Below are positions 42,232 through 51,487 of a DNA stretch of 64,000 nucleotides, piece by piece. Source of the stretch: Aldehydirespirator sp965220345 (GTDB taxonomy: Bacteria; Actinomycetota; Acidimicrobiia; Acidimicrobiales; Aldehydirespiratoraceae); assembly GCA_965220345.1 (NCBI GenBank), contig OZ244822.1, forward strand, positions 2,232,001 to 2,296,000. The letters are read 5' to 3'. Every line of letters starts with the position of its first letter. The stretch's first letter is position 1. The position numbers were made by a program, and so were the translations under genes. A model generated the notes under the pieces. That model was not told where the DNA came from, did no database searches, and was given only the letters and a program-made list of their open reading frames with translations.

Positions 42232-42340
42232 CGGCATCCGTCGGTGCGAAGGGTTTATTTTAGCCTAAGTAGCACCACGCGGGCAGCACATCAGCCATAA
42301 ACGGCATTTTTAGGCTGTGCAGCGGTGTTGTAAGCAAGAT

Positions 42341-43087
42341 TCACGCAGTGTCTAACTCAATACTGCGGTAACGGCGGCGGGCGCGTTCGGTAGCTGACCG
42401 CAAAGCGTCTTCGGGATCAATCTTGATACGTCGCCCTAGTTCGGTGACTGCCAGAAGTAACTCACCAAAGCTTTGCTCGTTAGGTTGTTCACGGAGTTGT
42501 ATCAAGGCTTGCTCAGTGTCACCGAACTCCTGGTTCTGCCATTCCCCGGCAAAAAGTCCGGCTGCGGCCGCTCGTTTCTGCACTTTAACCGCACGCAGCA
42601 ACGCAGGCAGAGTGTGGTCAATGGCATCCATTACCGAGTCGCGGCCTTTTTCTTGCAGCTTGATGGCATCCCAGTTGGCTCTCACCGTGTCAGAGTCATG
42701 GGCTTCAACATCGCCGAAGACGTGAGGATGGCGCGCTACTAGCTTGGCTCGTACCTGCTGAGCCACTTCGGCTATATCAAAAGCGTCACGCTCGGTGGCT
42801 AGCAATGCCTGAAACCAGACTTGATAAAGCAGATCCCCGAGCTCTTCACAGAGATCCTGATCTAGCTGTGTGGTGTCGCAGTCCTCAGAAGCAGCTCGCG
42901 CATCAAGAGCCTCCAGAGTCTCGTAGGTTTCTTCCAGCAGATAGCGGCGAAGACTGATATGAGTCTGTTCACGATCCCACGGGCATTCACGACGCAGAGT
43001 GCGAACTAGTTCATCAAAGTCCAGTAGCGCCGCGATCAGGCGATCCTGCTGGTTGGCTTCGGTGTTGTCAGGAGTGCTGTCAGGCAC
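42341..43087 (-). CDS. mazG: nucleoside triphosphate pyrophosphohydrolase MazG
   Basis: 248 residues. The EExxE...ExxD metal motif is visible in RRYLLEETYETLEALDARAA and LCEELGDLLYQVWFQALLAT near residues 50-95; CPWDREQTHISLR is the conserved substrate region. MazG degrades abnormal or signalling nucleotides such as ppGpp-related NTPs. The C-terminal half (PALLRAVKVQKRAAAAGLFA) is the linker to the degenerate second domain. It lies 9 bases after the SurA-like gene, in the mfd-ppi-mazG chain. Confidence 0.92.
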   Translation of the reverse strand: MPDSTPDNTEANQQDRLIAALLDFDELVRTLRRECPWDREQTHISLRRYLLEETYETLEALDARAASEDCDTTQLDQDLCEELGDLLYQVWFQALLATERDAFDIAEVAQQVRAKLVARHPHVFGDVEAHDSDTVRANWDAIKLQEKGRDSVMDAIDHTLPALLRAVKVQKRAAAAGLFAGEWQNQEFGDTEQALIQLREQPNEQSFGELLLAVTELGRRIKIDPEDALRSATERARRRYRSIELDTA

Positions 43088-43096
43088 GGAAACTTG

Positions 43097-44083
43097 TCAT
43101 CGCAGTGGTGCGAGAGCCACAGCGAAATCCGCAGGATCCCAAAACCCGTAACGCTCATCAATCTTCACTCGCGACGCATAGTTCGTAAAGACCGTTTGCT
43201 GTAAATCGCTCAGCAGCTGCTGGCGCTCGGACTGAACCTCAGTCTGCGCGGCTTGTTGTGCAGCTTGCTGTGCGTTTGCGGCTAACTGCGCCAACGTCTG
43301 CTCATCAAGCTGTGGATGATTCTCAGCGGTCGCCGGACCTGAGCTGATTACTTCGATCACATGAAAACCGAACTGTGTCTCGGCTAGCGCTAACTCTCCA
43401 GGTGCAGTGCTGTAGCCAGCCTCCTCGAAAGGTGCCACGAAAGAGCCTTCAGGCGCACAGCCGAGTTCACCACCAAGTGATCCGCTTCCCGTGTCCAACG
43501 AGAACTGTGCAGCCAGCACCGCGAAGTCAACATCTGCCGCTATCAGTGCTAGGAGCTGATTAGCTTCCTGCTGAGTCTCAACAAGAATGTGGCGAGAGCA
43601 CAGATAGCGCAGCCCGGCAACAGCATCCGTCACAGCCGGAGCAGGCACCTGCTGTTCGGCCCATTGCACCGTTGCAAGCAATATCGCCTGCTGCCTGATC
43701 AAAACGTCACCACCGGCAGCGCCCGGCACGAACTCGGGGTCAGCGATTGTTAGGTCAGCAACCGCCACTGATTCGTGTTCGTTGCTGATCAGCACTCCCC
43801 GATCAGCTAACTCCAACTCGACCGCGTTGTAGAACACCCATCTGCTGAGCCAGTCGGCTGCTGCTTGACGTGAGGCTCTTGCGCTGTTGTCAGGGTCGGT
43901 GGTTGCCAGATAATCGTTGAGATCACCGACCGTGTATTGAGCGGAACGCTCGCTGCCGGCGATTTCCGCTGCTAGATCCTCAGAAGCACCGCAACCAGCT
44001 GCCAAAAGCAAGGTCAGCATCACGGCAGTAAGGCCGACCAGAGAGGTTCGGCGGGGGGTTTTGTGAAGATTGCACAAGCTCAC
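43097..44083 (-). CDS. PpiC/SurA-type peptidyl-prolyl isomerase lipoprotein
   Basis: 328 residues. A signal peptide ends in the lipobox LLAAGC (Cys about 31). The N-terminal chaperone region resembles SurA/PrsA and the parvulin domain is near residues 155-250: CSRHILVETQQEANQLLALI, FAVLAAQFSLDTGSGSLGGE, LGC, then TQFGFHVIEV. It should assist folding of exported proteins at the outer face of the membrane. It overlaps mfd by 4 bases (ATGA) and precedes mazG, so it is cotranscribed with both. Confidence 0.88.
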   Translation of the reverse strand: MSLCNLHKTPRRTSLVGLTAVMLTLLLAAGCGASEDLAAEIAGSERSAQYTVGDLNDYLATTDPDNSARASRQAAADWLSRWVFYNAVELELADRGVLISNEHESVAVADLTIADPEFVPGAAGGDVLIRQQAILLATVQWAEQQVPAPAVTDAVAGLRYLCSRHILVETQQEANQLLALIAADVDFAVLAAQFSLDTGSGSLGGELGCAPEGSFVAPFEEAGYSTAPGELALAETQFGFHVIEVISSGPATAENHPQLDEQTLAQLAANAQQAAQQAAQTEVQSERQQLLSDLQQTVFTNYASRVKIDERYGFWDPADFAVALAPLR

Positions 44084-47000
44084 GAAGCTTCAACCTTACC
44101 CGCCGGTGCCACTTCGCTGAGCAAACCCTGCAGTTGATCTACTAGGGAACCTGCATCTCCTCGAAGCTGCACATGCAACTCCTTTAGATCCTCTTTCACG
44201 ACGGTCTCGTTGCCGTAGAGGCGCTGCAGCCGCACTTGGCGACTCATTGGCAGATCCACAGGAGACAGCCGAGCCGTGAAACGATTCGCGGTTCGACTGC
44301 CGCCACGCCCGGTGACCACAAGCTCTGACACTGCTGCACGCAGGCATTCCACACGCAGTCGACCGATTGCTAGCAGTGCCTCCGCCGCTTCGGGGACTGT
44401 CCCGAACCGGTCAATCCATTCAGAACGAATATCGTCCAGCTCGGTTTGTGACGTAACCGCTGCCAGTCGCCTATAAGACTCCAGTCGTGCCGCTTCCCGG
44501 CTTATGTAATCAGCCGGAACATGCGCGTCAACCGGTACTTCTATGGTTACCTCTGGTGGAGCTTGAATCTTCTCGCCGCGCAGTTCAGCCACTGCTTCAC
44601 TGACTAGACGGCAATAAAGGTCATAACCAACCGCCGCAATATGGCCGGACTGAGCTTCGCCCAACAGGTTGCCCGCCCCGCGGATTTCTAGGTCTCGCAT
44701 CGCGATCCGGTAGCCCGAACCAAGCTGTGTGGCTTCACCGATGGTTTTGAGTCGTTCATAAGCGTCTTCGCTGAGCACGCTGTCCACTGGATGAAACAAA
44801 TAGGCGTAAGCACGCCGTCCTGAGCGACCCACTCGCCCTCTGATCTGATGCAGTTGCCCCAGTCCCAGCCGATCTGCTCGGTCCACTACCAGCGTGTTGA
44901 CCGTAGGCATGTCGATACCCGATTCGATGATGGTGGTGCATACCAGCACGTCATAGCGGTAGTCAGCGAAGTCAAGCACCACCTGCTCAAGCGTGCCTTC
45001 GTCCATCTGACCGTGAGCTACCGCCACCCGAGCTTCGGGAACCATAAGCCGTAGCTGTTCAGCCACATGCTCAATATCAGCCACCCGATTATGCACAAAA
45101 AAGACTTGCCCTTCGCGCAAAAGCTCACGCCGCAACGCTTCGGCTATGGGACGCTCGGCTTGCTCGCCGACATAAGTGAGGATCGGCTGACGATCCGCAG
45201 GAGGGGTATCAAGCAGTGACATGTCACGGATCCCGGTGAGGCTCATTTCCAGAGTTCGCGGCACTGGCGTAGCAGTCAGCGTGAGCACATCAATGTCGGC
45301 TCTCAGCGACTTGATTGCTTCTTTATGACGCACACCGAAACGCTGCTCCTCGTCAATGATCAACAACCCCAGGTTCTTGAAGTTCACGTCGGCTGACAGC
45401 ATTCGGTGAGTGCCGACCACTACATCCACTTCACCAGCTTTCAGATCTTGCAGAACTTTGCGGGTTTGCGCTGAGGTCAAAAAACGGCTCAAGGTTTCAA
45501 CTCTCACACCAAAGGCAGCACAACGCTGCTGAAAGGTCTGAGTGTGCTGTTGAGCTAGCAGAGTGGTAGGCACCAGCACAGCTGCTTGACGACCATCTTG
45601 CACAGCTTTGAACGCAGCGCGAACCGCGATTTCGGTCTTGCCGAAACCAACATCGCCGACGATTAGTCGATCCATTGGCATCGGCCGTTCCATGTCGTTT
45701 TTCACATCGATAATGGCGTGCAGTTGGTCGCGTGTTTCTTGATATTCGAAAGCATCCTCCATTTCGCGTTGCCATACAGTGTCAGGTGCGAAGGCGTGGC
45801 CAGTAGTAGTGATGCGCTTTTGATAGAGCTCCACCAGCTCGGCGGCGATCTCAGCAACGGCTTGGCGTACCCGACTTTTGGTGGCTGACCAGTCCGAGCC
45901 GCCCATACGTGACAGCGTCGGGGCTTCGCCACCGGTGTAATGACGGATCGCTTCGATCTGATCCGACGGGATGTAGAGACGGTCACCGCCACGGTAGGCA
46001 AGCAGCAGATACTCGCGTTCGTGGCCTCCTATGTCACGCCGGACCATGCCCTCAAACAAGGCCACCCCGTGATGATCATGAACCACGAACGAGCCCGGTG
46101 CGAGGTCCGCCAGAAAGCGACGCTGATCACGGGAACGGGTTCTAGGGGCTCGGTGGGTGCGGCGCCTGCCGGTGATGTCGGTTTCGCTCAGCAAAGCCAG
46201 ATTAATGTCTGCCACCACAGCACCCCGGCTCAGATCCGAATGCCGTGACTCAACCCGGGCTCCGTGTTCGGCTAGTAGATCACTGAGCCGCTGCGCGTTC
46301 GGCTGGGGTGCGCTGAGTACTGTGTGATAGCCGCTACTGGCCAGGTCATTTATGCGTGCCGCTAAGGGTTCAATGCTGCTGAGGCGTCGGTCCCAGCCTG
46401 ATGCTGTGAAAACCCCAGTTTCGGGGCTGTCAGCCACCGCAGGCAGCATCCATACGGGTGCGGCAACATTGTCGAGCAGACCGTCGAAGGCTCTGTGCAG
46501 GCGCGGCATACCCGCGGCATCGGTGCTCCAAGTTTTTGACAGACCCGCCGCTAGATCTTCTTCTTCGGCAAGTATCTCGTCGGCTCTGTCTCCTAAACGA
46601 CGCGGCTCTATCAAAACCACTGCCCCGTCGGTGGGCACCGAATCAACTACTAGAGCCTGACGCTCGGCTAGCCACGGCCACCACGATTCCATGCCTTCAA
46701 AAAGCTCGCCGTCAGCTAAGCGATCCCAGTGTTCACGACCCCACGGCTGGCTTGCGGTCAACGCTGCTGCACGCTGTCGCATGGCCGTATCGGGCCGAAG
46801 TTCGCGAGCAGGATAAATTTCTGTTCGTTCACAAGACCCAAATGAGCGTTGATCCCCTACCGAGAACTGCGTGATCCGATCGATTTCATCACCCCAGAAA
46901 TCAATGCGCATCGGAGCTGTAGCGGTGGATGCGAACACGTCAACAATTGAGCCGCGCACTGCCATCTCACCGCGATGTTCCACCTGATGCTCGCGCCGGT

Positions 47001-47571
47001 ATCCGAAAGCCACTAGACGTTTCACGATCTCGGATTGGTCAACAAGGTCGCCACGGCTCAAAGTGATGGGCGTGCTCGCAGCGCTTGGATCCACGAACTG
47101 TGCTAGGGCTCGGGCTGATACGACCACCACTGAAGGCGTGGTTTCGGTTTGCGCCATTCGGTGCAGCACCCGGCAACGGCGACCCATGGTTTCTACTGAG
47201 GGGCTGACCCGCTCAAAAGGCAGCGTCTCCCAGGCGGGCAACTCCTCGACTGCTTCGGCACCCAAGAAAGCGGTCAGGTCAGCGGTTAACGTCTCGGCTT
47301 CTAAGCGTGTCGGCACGGCCACCAGCAGCGGCTTGCGCCGGGATGCGGCACTAAGCCCGGCTATTGCCATAGCGCGCGCTGCTTCTGGCACAGCCAGCTT
47401 GGCTGTGCGTCGACCCAGCAGCGACAAAAAGGCGGGATGCTCCGCTAGCAGCGGCACCAACGCAGCTAAGCCTCCTGTCTGTGCCTCACCCTCAGGTGCA
47501 GGTTTAGCCTCAGACTTAGCCTCAGGTGCAGGGTTAGTTTCAGGTGCGGAATGTGCAGCAGCGGAGAGCAT
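44080..47571 (-). CDS. mfd: transcription-repair coupling factor Mfd
   Basis: 1163 residues, standard length. UvrB-homology N-terminus, the RNA-polymerase-interaction domain around SFVVHDHHGVALFEGM, then the translocase with Walker A MDRLIVGDVGFGKTEIAVRA, DEEQRFGVRHKEAIK, TATPVPRTLEMSLTGIRDMS and motif VI LGQLHQIRGRVGRSGRRAYA. The C-terminal D7 domain ends near RVECLRAAVSELV. Mfd removes RNA polymerase stalled at lesions and recruits UvrA. It begins one base after pth stop; the first 30 residues are an Ala/Glu/Pro repeat (APETNPAPEAKSEAKPAPEG) not seen in most homologues. Confidence 0.95.
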   Translation of the reverse strand: MLSAAAHSAPETNPAPEAKSEAKPAPEGEAQTGGLAALVPLLAEHPAFLSLLGRRTAKLAVPEAARAMAIAGLSAASRRKPLLVAVPTRLEAETLTADLTAFLGAEAVEELPAWETLPFERVSPSVETMGRRCRVLHRMAQTETTPSVVVVSARALAQFVDPSAASTPITLSRGDLVDQSEIVKRLVAFGYRREHQVEHRGEMAVRGSIVDVFASTATAPMRIDFWGDEIDRITQFSVGDQRSFGSCERTEIYPARELRPDTAMRQRAAALTASQPWGREHWDRLADGELFEGMESWWPWLAERQALVVDSVPTDGAVVLIEPRRLGDRADEILAEEEDLAAGLSKTWSTDAAGMPRLHRAFDGLLDNVAAPVWMLPAVADSPETGVFTASGWDRRLSSIEPLAARINDLASSGYHTVLSAPQPNAQRLSDLLAEHGARVESRHSDLSRGAVVADINLALLSETDITGRRRTHRAPRTRSRDQRRFLADLAPGSFVVHDHHGVALFEGMVRRDIGGHEREYLLLAYRGGDRLYIPSDQIEAIRHYTGGEAPTLSRMGGSDWSATKSRVRQAVAEIAAELVELYQKRITTTGHAFAPDTVWQREMEDAFEYQETRDQLHAIIDVKNDMERPMPMDRLIVGDVGFGKTEIAVRAAFKAVQDGRQAAVLVPTTLLAQQHTQTFQQRCAAFGVRVETLSRFLTSAQTRKVLQDLKAGEVDVVVGTHRMLSADVNFKNLGLLIIDEEQRFGVRHKEAIKSLRADIDVLTLTATPVPRTLEMSLTGIRDMSLLDTPPADRQPILTYVGEQAERPIAEALRRELLREGQVFFVHNRVADIEHVAEQLRLMVPEARVAVAHGQMDEGTLEQVVLDFADYRYDVLVCTTIIESGIDMPTVNTLVVDRADRLGLGQLHQIRGRVGRSGRRAYAYLFHPVDSVLSEDAYERLKTIGEATQLGSGYRIAMRDLEIRGAGNLLGEAQSGHIAAVGYDLYCRLVSEAVAELRGEKIQAPPEVTIEVPVDAHVPADYISREAARLESYRRLAAVTSQTELDDIRSEWIDRFGTVPEAAEALLAIGRLRVECLRAAVSELVVTGRGGSRTANRFTARLSPVDLPMSRQVRLQRLYGNETVVKEDLKELHVQLRGDAGSLVDQLQGLLSEVAPAGKVEAS

Positions 47572-47572
47572 C

Positions 47573-48172
47573 TCAGAGCGCGTTGAAACGATTCATGGTC
47601 GGTTCAAGGCCGTGGGTAGCCAAGTATTCAATGGCATCAGCCGCGCGTTGCACCACAGCGTCCAGTTCGGCTCGCTCGGCTCGACTCGGGCGTTTCAGCA
47701 CATAGTCTCCGCCTTTGGGTGTGGCATCAGGCTTGCCGACACCTACCCGTATCCGACTAAATCCGTCACTGTGCAGATGTGCTTTGATCGACTTCAGGCC
47801 GTTGTGTCCCGCTAGCCCTCCACCACATTTGACTTTAAGGCGACCCACAGGCAGATCCAGTTCATCGTGTACCACCACAAGAGTGCTCAAATCTTTGATC
47901 CCGAAGCGGCGCACCAGTTGCCTTACCGAGCGTCCCGACTCGTTCATCCAAACATCTGGCGCTGCTGCGGTGATCCGCCGATCAGCGACACGAAGTTCGC
48001 ATACCTGTGCATGCAAACGCCGAGCACTGCGCAGCTTTCCGTTGTGGCGACGCATCAGCTCGTCTATCACCCATCGTCCCGCGTTGTGGCGGGTGGCTGC
48101 ATAGTTTTCGCCAGGGTTACCGAGACCTACCACCAACAAATCAGCTGAAGCGCCAGAGCGCGAGCCGAGCAC
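47573..48172 (-). CDS. pth: peptidyl-tRNA hydrolase
   Basis: About 199 residues from GTG 48172: LLVVGLGNPGENYAATRHNA (Asn and His of the active site), PDVWMNESGRSVRQLVRRFG, VVVHDELDLPVGRLKVKCGG with GLAGHNGLKSI. It recycles peptidyl-tRNAs released prematurely from ribosomes. The longest frame reaches 48352, but that overlaps the end of rplY by over 150 bases with unrelated sequence. The chosen start sits 23 bases after the rplY stop, the usual rplY-pth order. Confidence 0.88.
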   Translation of the reverse strand: MLGSRSGASADLLVVGLGNPGENYAATRHNAGRWVIDELMRRHNGKLRSARRLHAQVCELRVADRRITAAAPDVWMNESGRSVRQLVRRFGIKDLSTLVVVHDELDLPVGRLKVKCGGGLAGHNGLKSIKAHLHSDGFSRIRVGVGKPDATPKGGDYVLKRPSRAERAELDAVVQRAADAIEYLATHGLEPTMNRFNAL

Positions 48173-48194
48173 CAGAAAGGCCCGCTGGCAGTTC

Positions 48195-48866
48195 TCAGGA
48201 GTTGTCTGTCTCGGTAGCCGCCTCTTCGCCTTCTTCGCCATCGGCCATGAGGATGACTGTCTCGGCTTCTTCCTCAGCGGCTTTCTGCTGGCGCAGGAAC
48301 TCCTTGGTGGATCGGGTGATGAGACCCACCGCGAATGTGGCATCGGGATCACCTGACGGGGTCACACCAGAGGGGAGTTCGATGTCGCTCACCCGAAGCG
48401 ATGATCCGACCTCTAGGTCGGTGACATCAGCAGTGATCTCGGTGGGAATGTCATCGGGCTTGGCCAGCACCGGCAGACGGTGCATTACCTGATCTACCAT
48501 GCCGTTGGCTTGCGTGACTTTCTTGGCTTCACCGGTGAGCAGCAGCGGGATCTCCACCTCGACTTTCTGATCGGGATCAATCCGCAGGAAATCGACATGC
48601 AGCACTTCGCGGCGCACCGGGTGGCGCTGCAGATCTTTGATGATCGATAGCTGCTGTCCGCTGTCGAGGTCGAGAGTAATCAGAGCGTTAAGACCTGCTT
48701 CGGTGTTGAGCGCACTCCGCAGATCGGTGTTATCCACCGAAACGGTCTCAGGTTCGATGCCCAAGCCGTATACCACAGCTGGAACGCGTCCAGTCCGGCG
48801 CAGCCTGCGACTGGGCCGAGTGCCGTGCTCTCGGTCGGTCTGAGCCTTCAACAAGTTGATAGCCAT
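48195..48866 (-). CDS. rplY: 50S ribosomal protein L25, CTC form
   Basis: 223 residues: the L25 domain (RRLRRTGRVPAVVYGLGIEP, SVDNTDLRSALNTEAGLNAL, HVDFLRIDPDQKVEVEIPL) plus the C-terminal beta domain and a Glu-rich tail typical of the general-stress CTC form. It binds 5S rRNA. Followed closely by pth and preceded by prs, a conserved cluster. ATG at 48866. Confidence 0.94.
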   Translation of the reverse strand: MAINLLKAQTDREHGTRPSRRLRRTGRVPAVVYGLGIEPETVSVDNTDLRSALNTEAGLNALITLDLDSGQQLSIIKDLQRHPVRREVLHVDFLRIDPDQKVEVEIPLLLTGEAKKVTQANGMVDQVMHRLPVLAKPDDIPTEITADVTDLEVGSSLRVSDIELPSGVTPSGDPDATFAVGLITRSTKEFLRQQKAAEEEAETVILMADGEEGEEAATETDNS

Positions 48867-48997
48867 TGCTTTGAGGATAGGGCTGCGATGATGTTTTCCC
48901 GCATGTCGGGTGTTGAAGCCAGCGATCCGCTCGGTTATCTGCCCACAAATCTGTTTGGCTATCCGAGCAGATGACTGCTCTAGTAACTGCTCGGCTT

Positions 48998-49975
48998 CTA
49001 GACCAGGTTCTCTCCGCCGAATATTTCACTCACCGAAGTGTCTTCAAAGACCGCTGAAATCGCTCGCGCCACGATTGGTGCCACCGAAACCACTTGCAGT
49101 TTCTCGAATATTTTCTTTTGAGTGAGCGGCAAAGTGTCGGTGCAGACCACCATGTCTATCGCAGAGTTCTTGAGGCGCTCCACGGCAGGGCCTGAAAAAA
49201 CCGCGTGAGTGGTAGCAGCGATCACTCGGCTAGCCCCGTTAGCGGCCAACAGTTCAGCAGCAGCTACGATCGTGCCGCCTGTGTCAATCATGTCATCAAC
49301 GATCACGCAGGTGCGGCCAGCGACATCGCCGACTATCACCTTGGCGGACACTTCGTTGCTGTTCTCACGGCGCTTGTGAACGATGGCTAGATCAGCGTTC
49401 AGCAGGTTGGTGTACCGCTCAGCTACCTTGACACGCCCCGCGTCTGGCGAAACGATTACCAGGTCATCTTCTTGAAGCGACTGCAAATACTCAAGCAGTA
49501 CCGGCATGGCGGTGAGGTGATCCACCGGACCGTCAAAGAATCCCTGAATCTGGCCGGAATGCAAATCCACTGACAGCAGCCTGGTAGCACCCGCCACTAG
49601 GAACAAATCCGCTAGCAGCCGAGCCGAAATGGGTTCGCGACCTGAAGCTTTGCGATCCTGGCGGGCGTATCCGTAGAAGGGTGCTACCACGGTGATGTGC
49701 TTGGCGGAGGCTCGCTTGGCGGCATCAACCATCACCAGCTGCTCCAAAATGGCATCGTTGATGGAGCCGCCCTCCCACTCGGCGTGTGTGCCAACTATGA
49801 ACGCATCACAGCCACGGATCGAGTGTGCGTAGCGCACATGCACCTCGCCGTTGGCGAAGTTCTCGATGTAGGTCTTGTCGAGTTCGACCCCGAGTTCAGC
49901 GCACACGCTGGCAGCGAACGCTTCGCTGGAACGCCCCGCCACAATGCGAAGCTCTTTGTTGGTCTGCTGCTTCAC
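48998..49975 (-). CDS. prs: ribose-phosphate pyrophosphokinase (PRPP synthetase)
   Basis: 325 residues: ATP loop and flexible-loop residues in FANGEVHVRYAHSIRGCDAF, FYGYARQDRKASGREPISAR, and the PRPP-binding motif CVIVDDMIDTGGTIVAAAEL near residue 225. VVSPDAGRVKVAERYTNLLN is also conserved. Makes PRPP from ribose 5-phosphate and ATP for nucleotide, His and Trp synthesis. Upstream neighbour is tRNA-Gln; normally glmU precedes prs, and it is not in this window. Confidence 0.95.
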   Translation of the reverse strand: MKQQTNKELRIVAGRSSEAFAASVCAELGVELDKTYIENFANGEVHVRYAHSIRGCDAFIVGTHAEWEGGSINDAILEQLVMVDAAKRASAKHITVVAPFYGYARQDRKASGREPISARLLADLFLVAGATRLLSVDLHSGQIQGFFDGPVDHLTAMPVLLEYLQSLQEDDLVIVSPDAGRVKVAERYTNLLNADLAIVHKRRENSNEVSAKVIVGDVAGRTCVIVDDMIDTGGTIVAAAELLAANGASRVIAATTHAVFSGPAVERLKNSAIDMVVCTDTLPLTQKKIFEKLQVVSVAPIVARAISAVFEDTSVSEIFGGENLV

Positions 49976-50101
49976 TTGATGGGTGCCCCCGCGGTCTGGC
50001 GAGTCATAGCCTTAGGCATCTTCGGCATCATAGAGGTCTAGCAGCCCGAGAGCGAACGTTGCAGCAGGCATCGCCGCAAGGTGGAGCAGATATTGCTGAT
50101 G

Positions 50102-50174
50102 CTGGCCGGGCAGGACTCGAACCTGCAACATCCGGAGCCAAAGTCCGACGTTCTGCCAATTGAACTACCGGCCA
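50102..50174 (-). tRNA. trnQ: tRNA-Gln (anticodon TTG)
   Basis: 73 bases fold as a tRNA: acceptor stem TGGCCGG with CCGGCCA, D arm around TAGTTCAATTGGCAGAAC, anticodon stem TCGGA/TCCGG with loop CTTTGGC (anticodon TTG), T arm GCAGGTTCGAGTCCTGC. The discriminator base is G, as in glutamine tRNAs. CCA is not encoded (the next bases are CA), so it must be added by nucleotidyltransferase. It lies upstream of prs on the same strand. Confidence 0.95.
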
Positions 50175-50354
50175 TCGCCGCCGGTATGCAGCGACGGCGC
50201 TTTTACCCTAGCGCTCAGTGTCTCTAGCGCAGCAGACCCGCTTGCGAAAATCAGTGTTCGGCAGTGATGCTCGATTACGCCAGCAGCCATGCCGAGCGGA
50301 GGCAGCGAACAATCGCGACGCAGTGGATGCTGATCTCGCTAGGATTGTCTACTC

Positions 50355-50447
50355 GTGGGATCGCTGGTAAAGAAGCGCCGTAAGCGCATGCGCAAAAAGA
50401 AGCACAAGAAGATGCTCCGGCGTACCCGCCATCAGCGTCGCAAGTAG
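50355..50447 (+). CDS. 30S ribosomal protein bS22 (AURKAIP1/COX24 family)
   Basis: A 30-residue basic protein from GTG: MGSLVKKRRKRMRKKKHK, then KMLRRTRHQRRK. This matches the bS22 family of very small actinobacterial ribosomal proteins (about 33 residues, GSVIKKRRKRMAKKKHRK...), which share a motif with mitochondrial AURKAIP1. It is too short for common gene-finders. TAGGAT lies 9-10 bases upstream and may be a -10 box for a near-leaderless mRNA. Confidence rests on family recognition by eye. Confidence 0.9.
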   Translation: MGSLVKKRRKRMRKKKHKKMLRRTRHQRRK

Positions 50448-50540
50448 GCCACTGCGCTATTTGAAGCTGCGACCCTTTTTGATCGCCGCTGGCTGTCACA
50501 CTCAGACTCTCAGTTATCGCTTCCTCTCAGCTATCCCTTC

Positions 50541-51329
50541 TCACTGGCTGGCGCTGGCGCTGCTGAAGGCTGGGGTGGTGGTGGCAACCATACGACCCGC
50601 ACCCGGATACGAGCCCGCAACGAACCAGGTGCTGCCGCTTCCTGCGAGCCGCGGGGTTTGACCGGTTGCCTCTTGGAGTTCGTTGCGCCAGTCCGCCAAC
50701 TCAGGTGCCACCCACAAAGCCGCGGCTTCCAGATCGTTGCCGTTTTCGCCAACAGGGCTGCCCATCTGATCCCACGCTTCGTAAACATCTTTGGTCACAC
50801 AATGCACAGGCGAGAACTGCAATGTGTAGTGCTCGCTGACATAGTCGAGCGGTTCGATGATTTCACCGATGCCTTGCACACGGGCTCGACCACCTGCCAG
50901 GCAAAACGCCACGTCAGCGCCCAACGACACCGCCACCATGGGGTCGTTGATCCCGGCCCAGCGAAGCACCGCAGCCGCATCAGAAGAACCGCCTCCCAGT
51001 CCCGCCCCGGGCGGGATCTGTTTGTAAACAGATGCCTGTGCTTGACGGCCGGTCAAGTTTTCGGCTGTGACCAGCGCACGCTCAACCAGATTCTCTCCAG
51101 GCTTCGTGATGTTTAGGAGTTCTTGGCCAGAGTTGTCGAACATTATTACTCTGTGTTGGTCTTTACCTGCTTGTCGTGCTTGCGCTTCTTGCTTGAACTC
51201 TTTGAGTGCGAGCCGGTCTCCGAAGTCGAGGGTCACCATTTCGGCATCGATCAGGTGATAACCGTCATCGCGGACTCCAGTGATCCGCAGACTGAGCGTC
51301 AACTTCGCTGGAGCGAACAAGTCAACCAT
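50541..51329 (-). CDS. ispE: 4-diphosphocytidyl-2-C-methyl-D-erythritol kinase
   Basis: 262 residues of the GHMP kinase fold: N-terminus FAPAKLTLSLRITGVRDDGYH, ATP loop IPPGAGLGGGSSDAAAVLRW near residue 105, and a C-terminal LAGSGSTWFV motif. It phosphorylates CDP-methylerythritol in the non-mevalonate isoprenoid pathway. The C-terminal end is shorter than some homologues (about 280-310). rsmA, its usual upstream neighbour, is not seen; the gene diverges from the CoxL-like gene. Confidence 0.93.
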   Translation of the reverse strand: MVDLFAPAKLTLSLRITGVRDDGYHLIDAEMVTLDFGDRLALKEFKQEAQARQAGKDQHRVIMFDNSGQELLNITKPGENLVERALVTAENLTGRQAQASVYKQIPPGAGLGGGSSDAAAVLRWAGINDPMVAVSLGADVAFCLAGGRARVQGIGEIIEPLDYVSEHYTLQFSPVHCVTKDVYEAWDQMGSPVGENGNDLEAAALWVAPELADWRNELQEATGQTPRLAGSGSTWFVAGSYPGAGRMVATTTPAFSSASASQ

Positions 51330-51487
51330 CAGCTATCAAGCCTTTCGCGGCTGCCATCGTCATAAAAGCTACAGTTTCAGTTTCGTTCGTTCACATTTTC
51401 AACATCTACGAACAGCGCAACACACCCACACAGCGCGCCACCACGCAAAAAACAACACGAAACAAACAAGACACAAAGGAGTCAACC

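Noticed and set aside
42174..42340. Fluoride riboswitch upstream of eno
   Set aside because: Considered because enolase is a classic target, but the conserved pseudoknot sequence could not be found; only two generic stems are visible.
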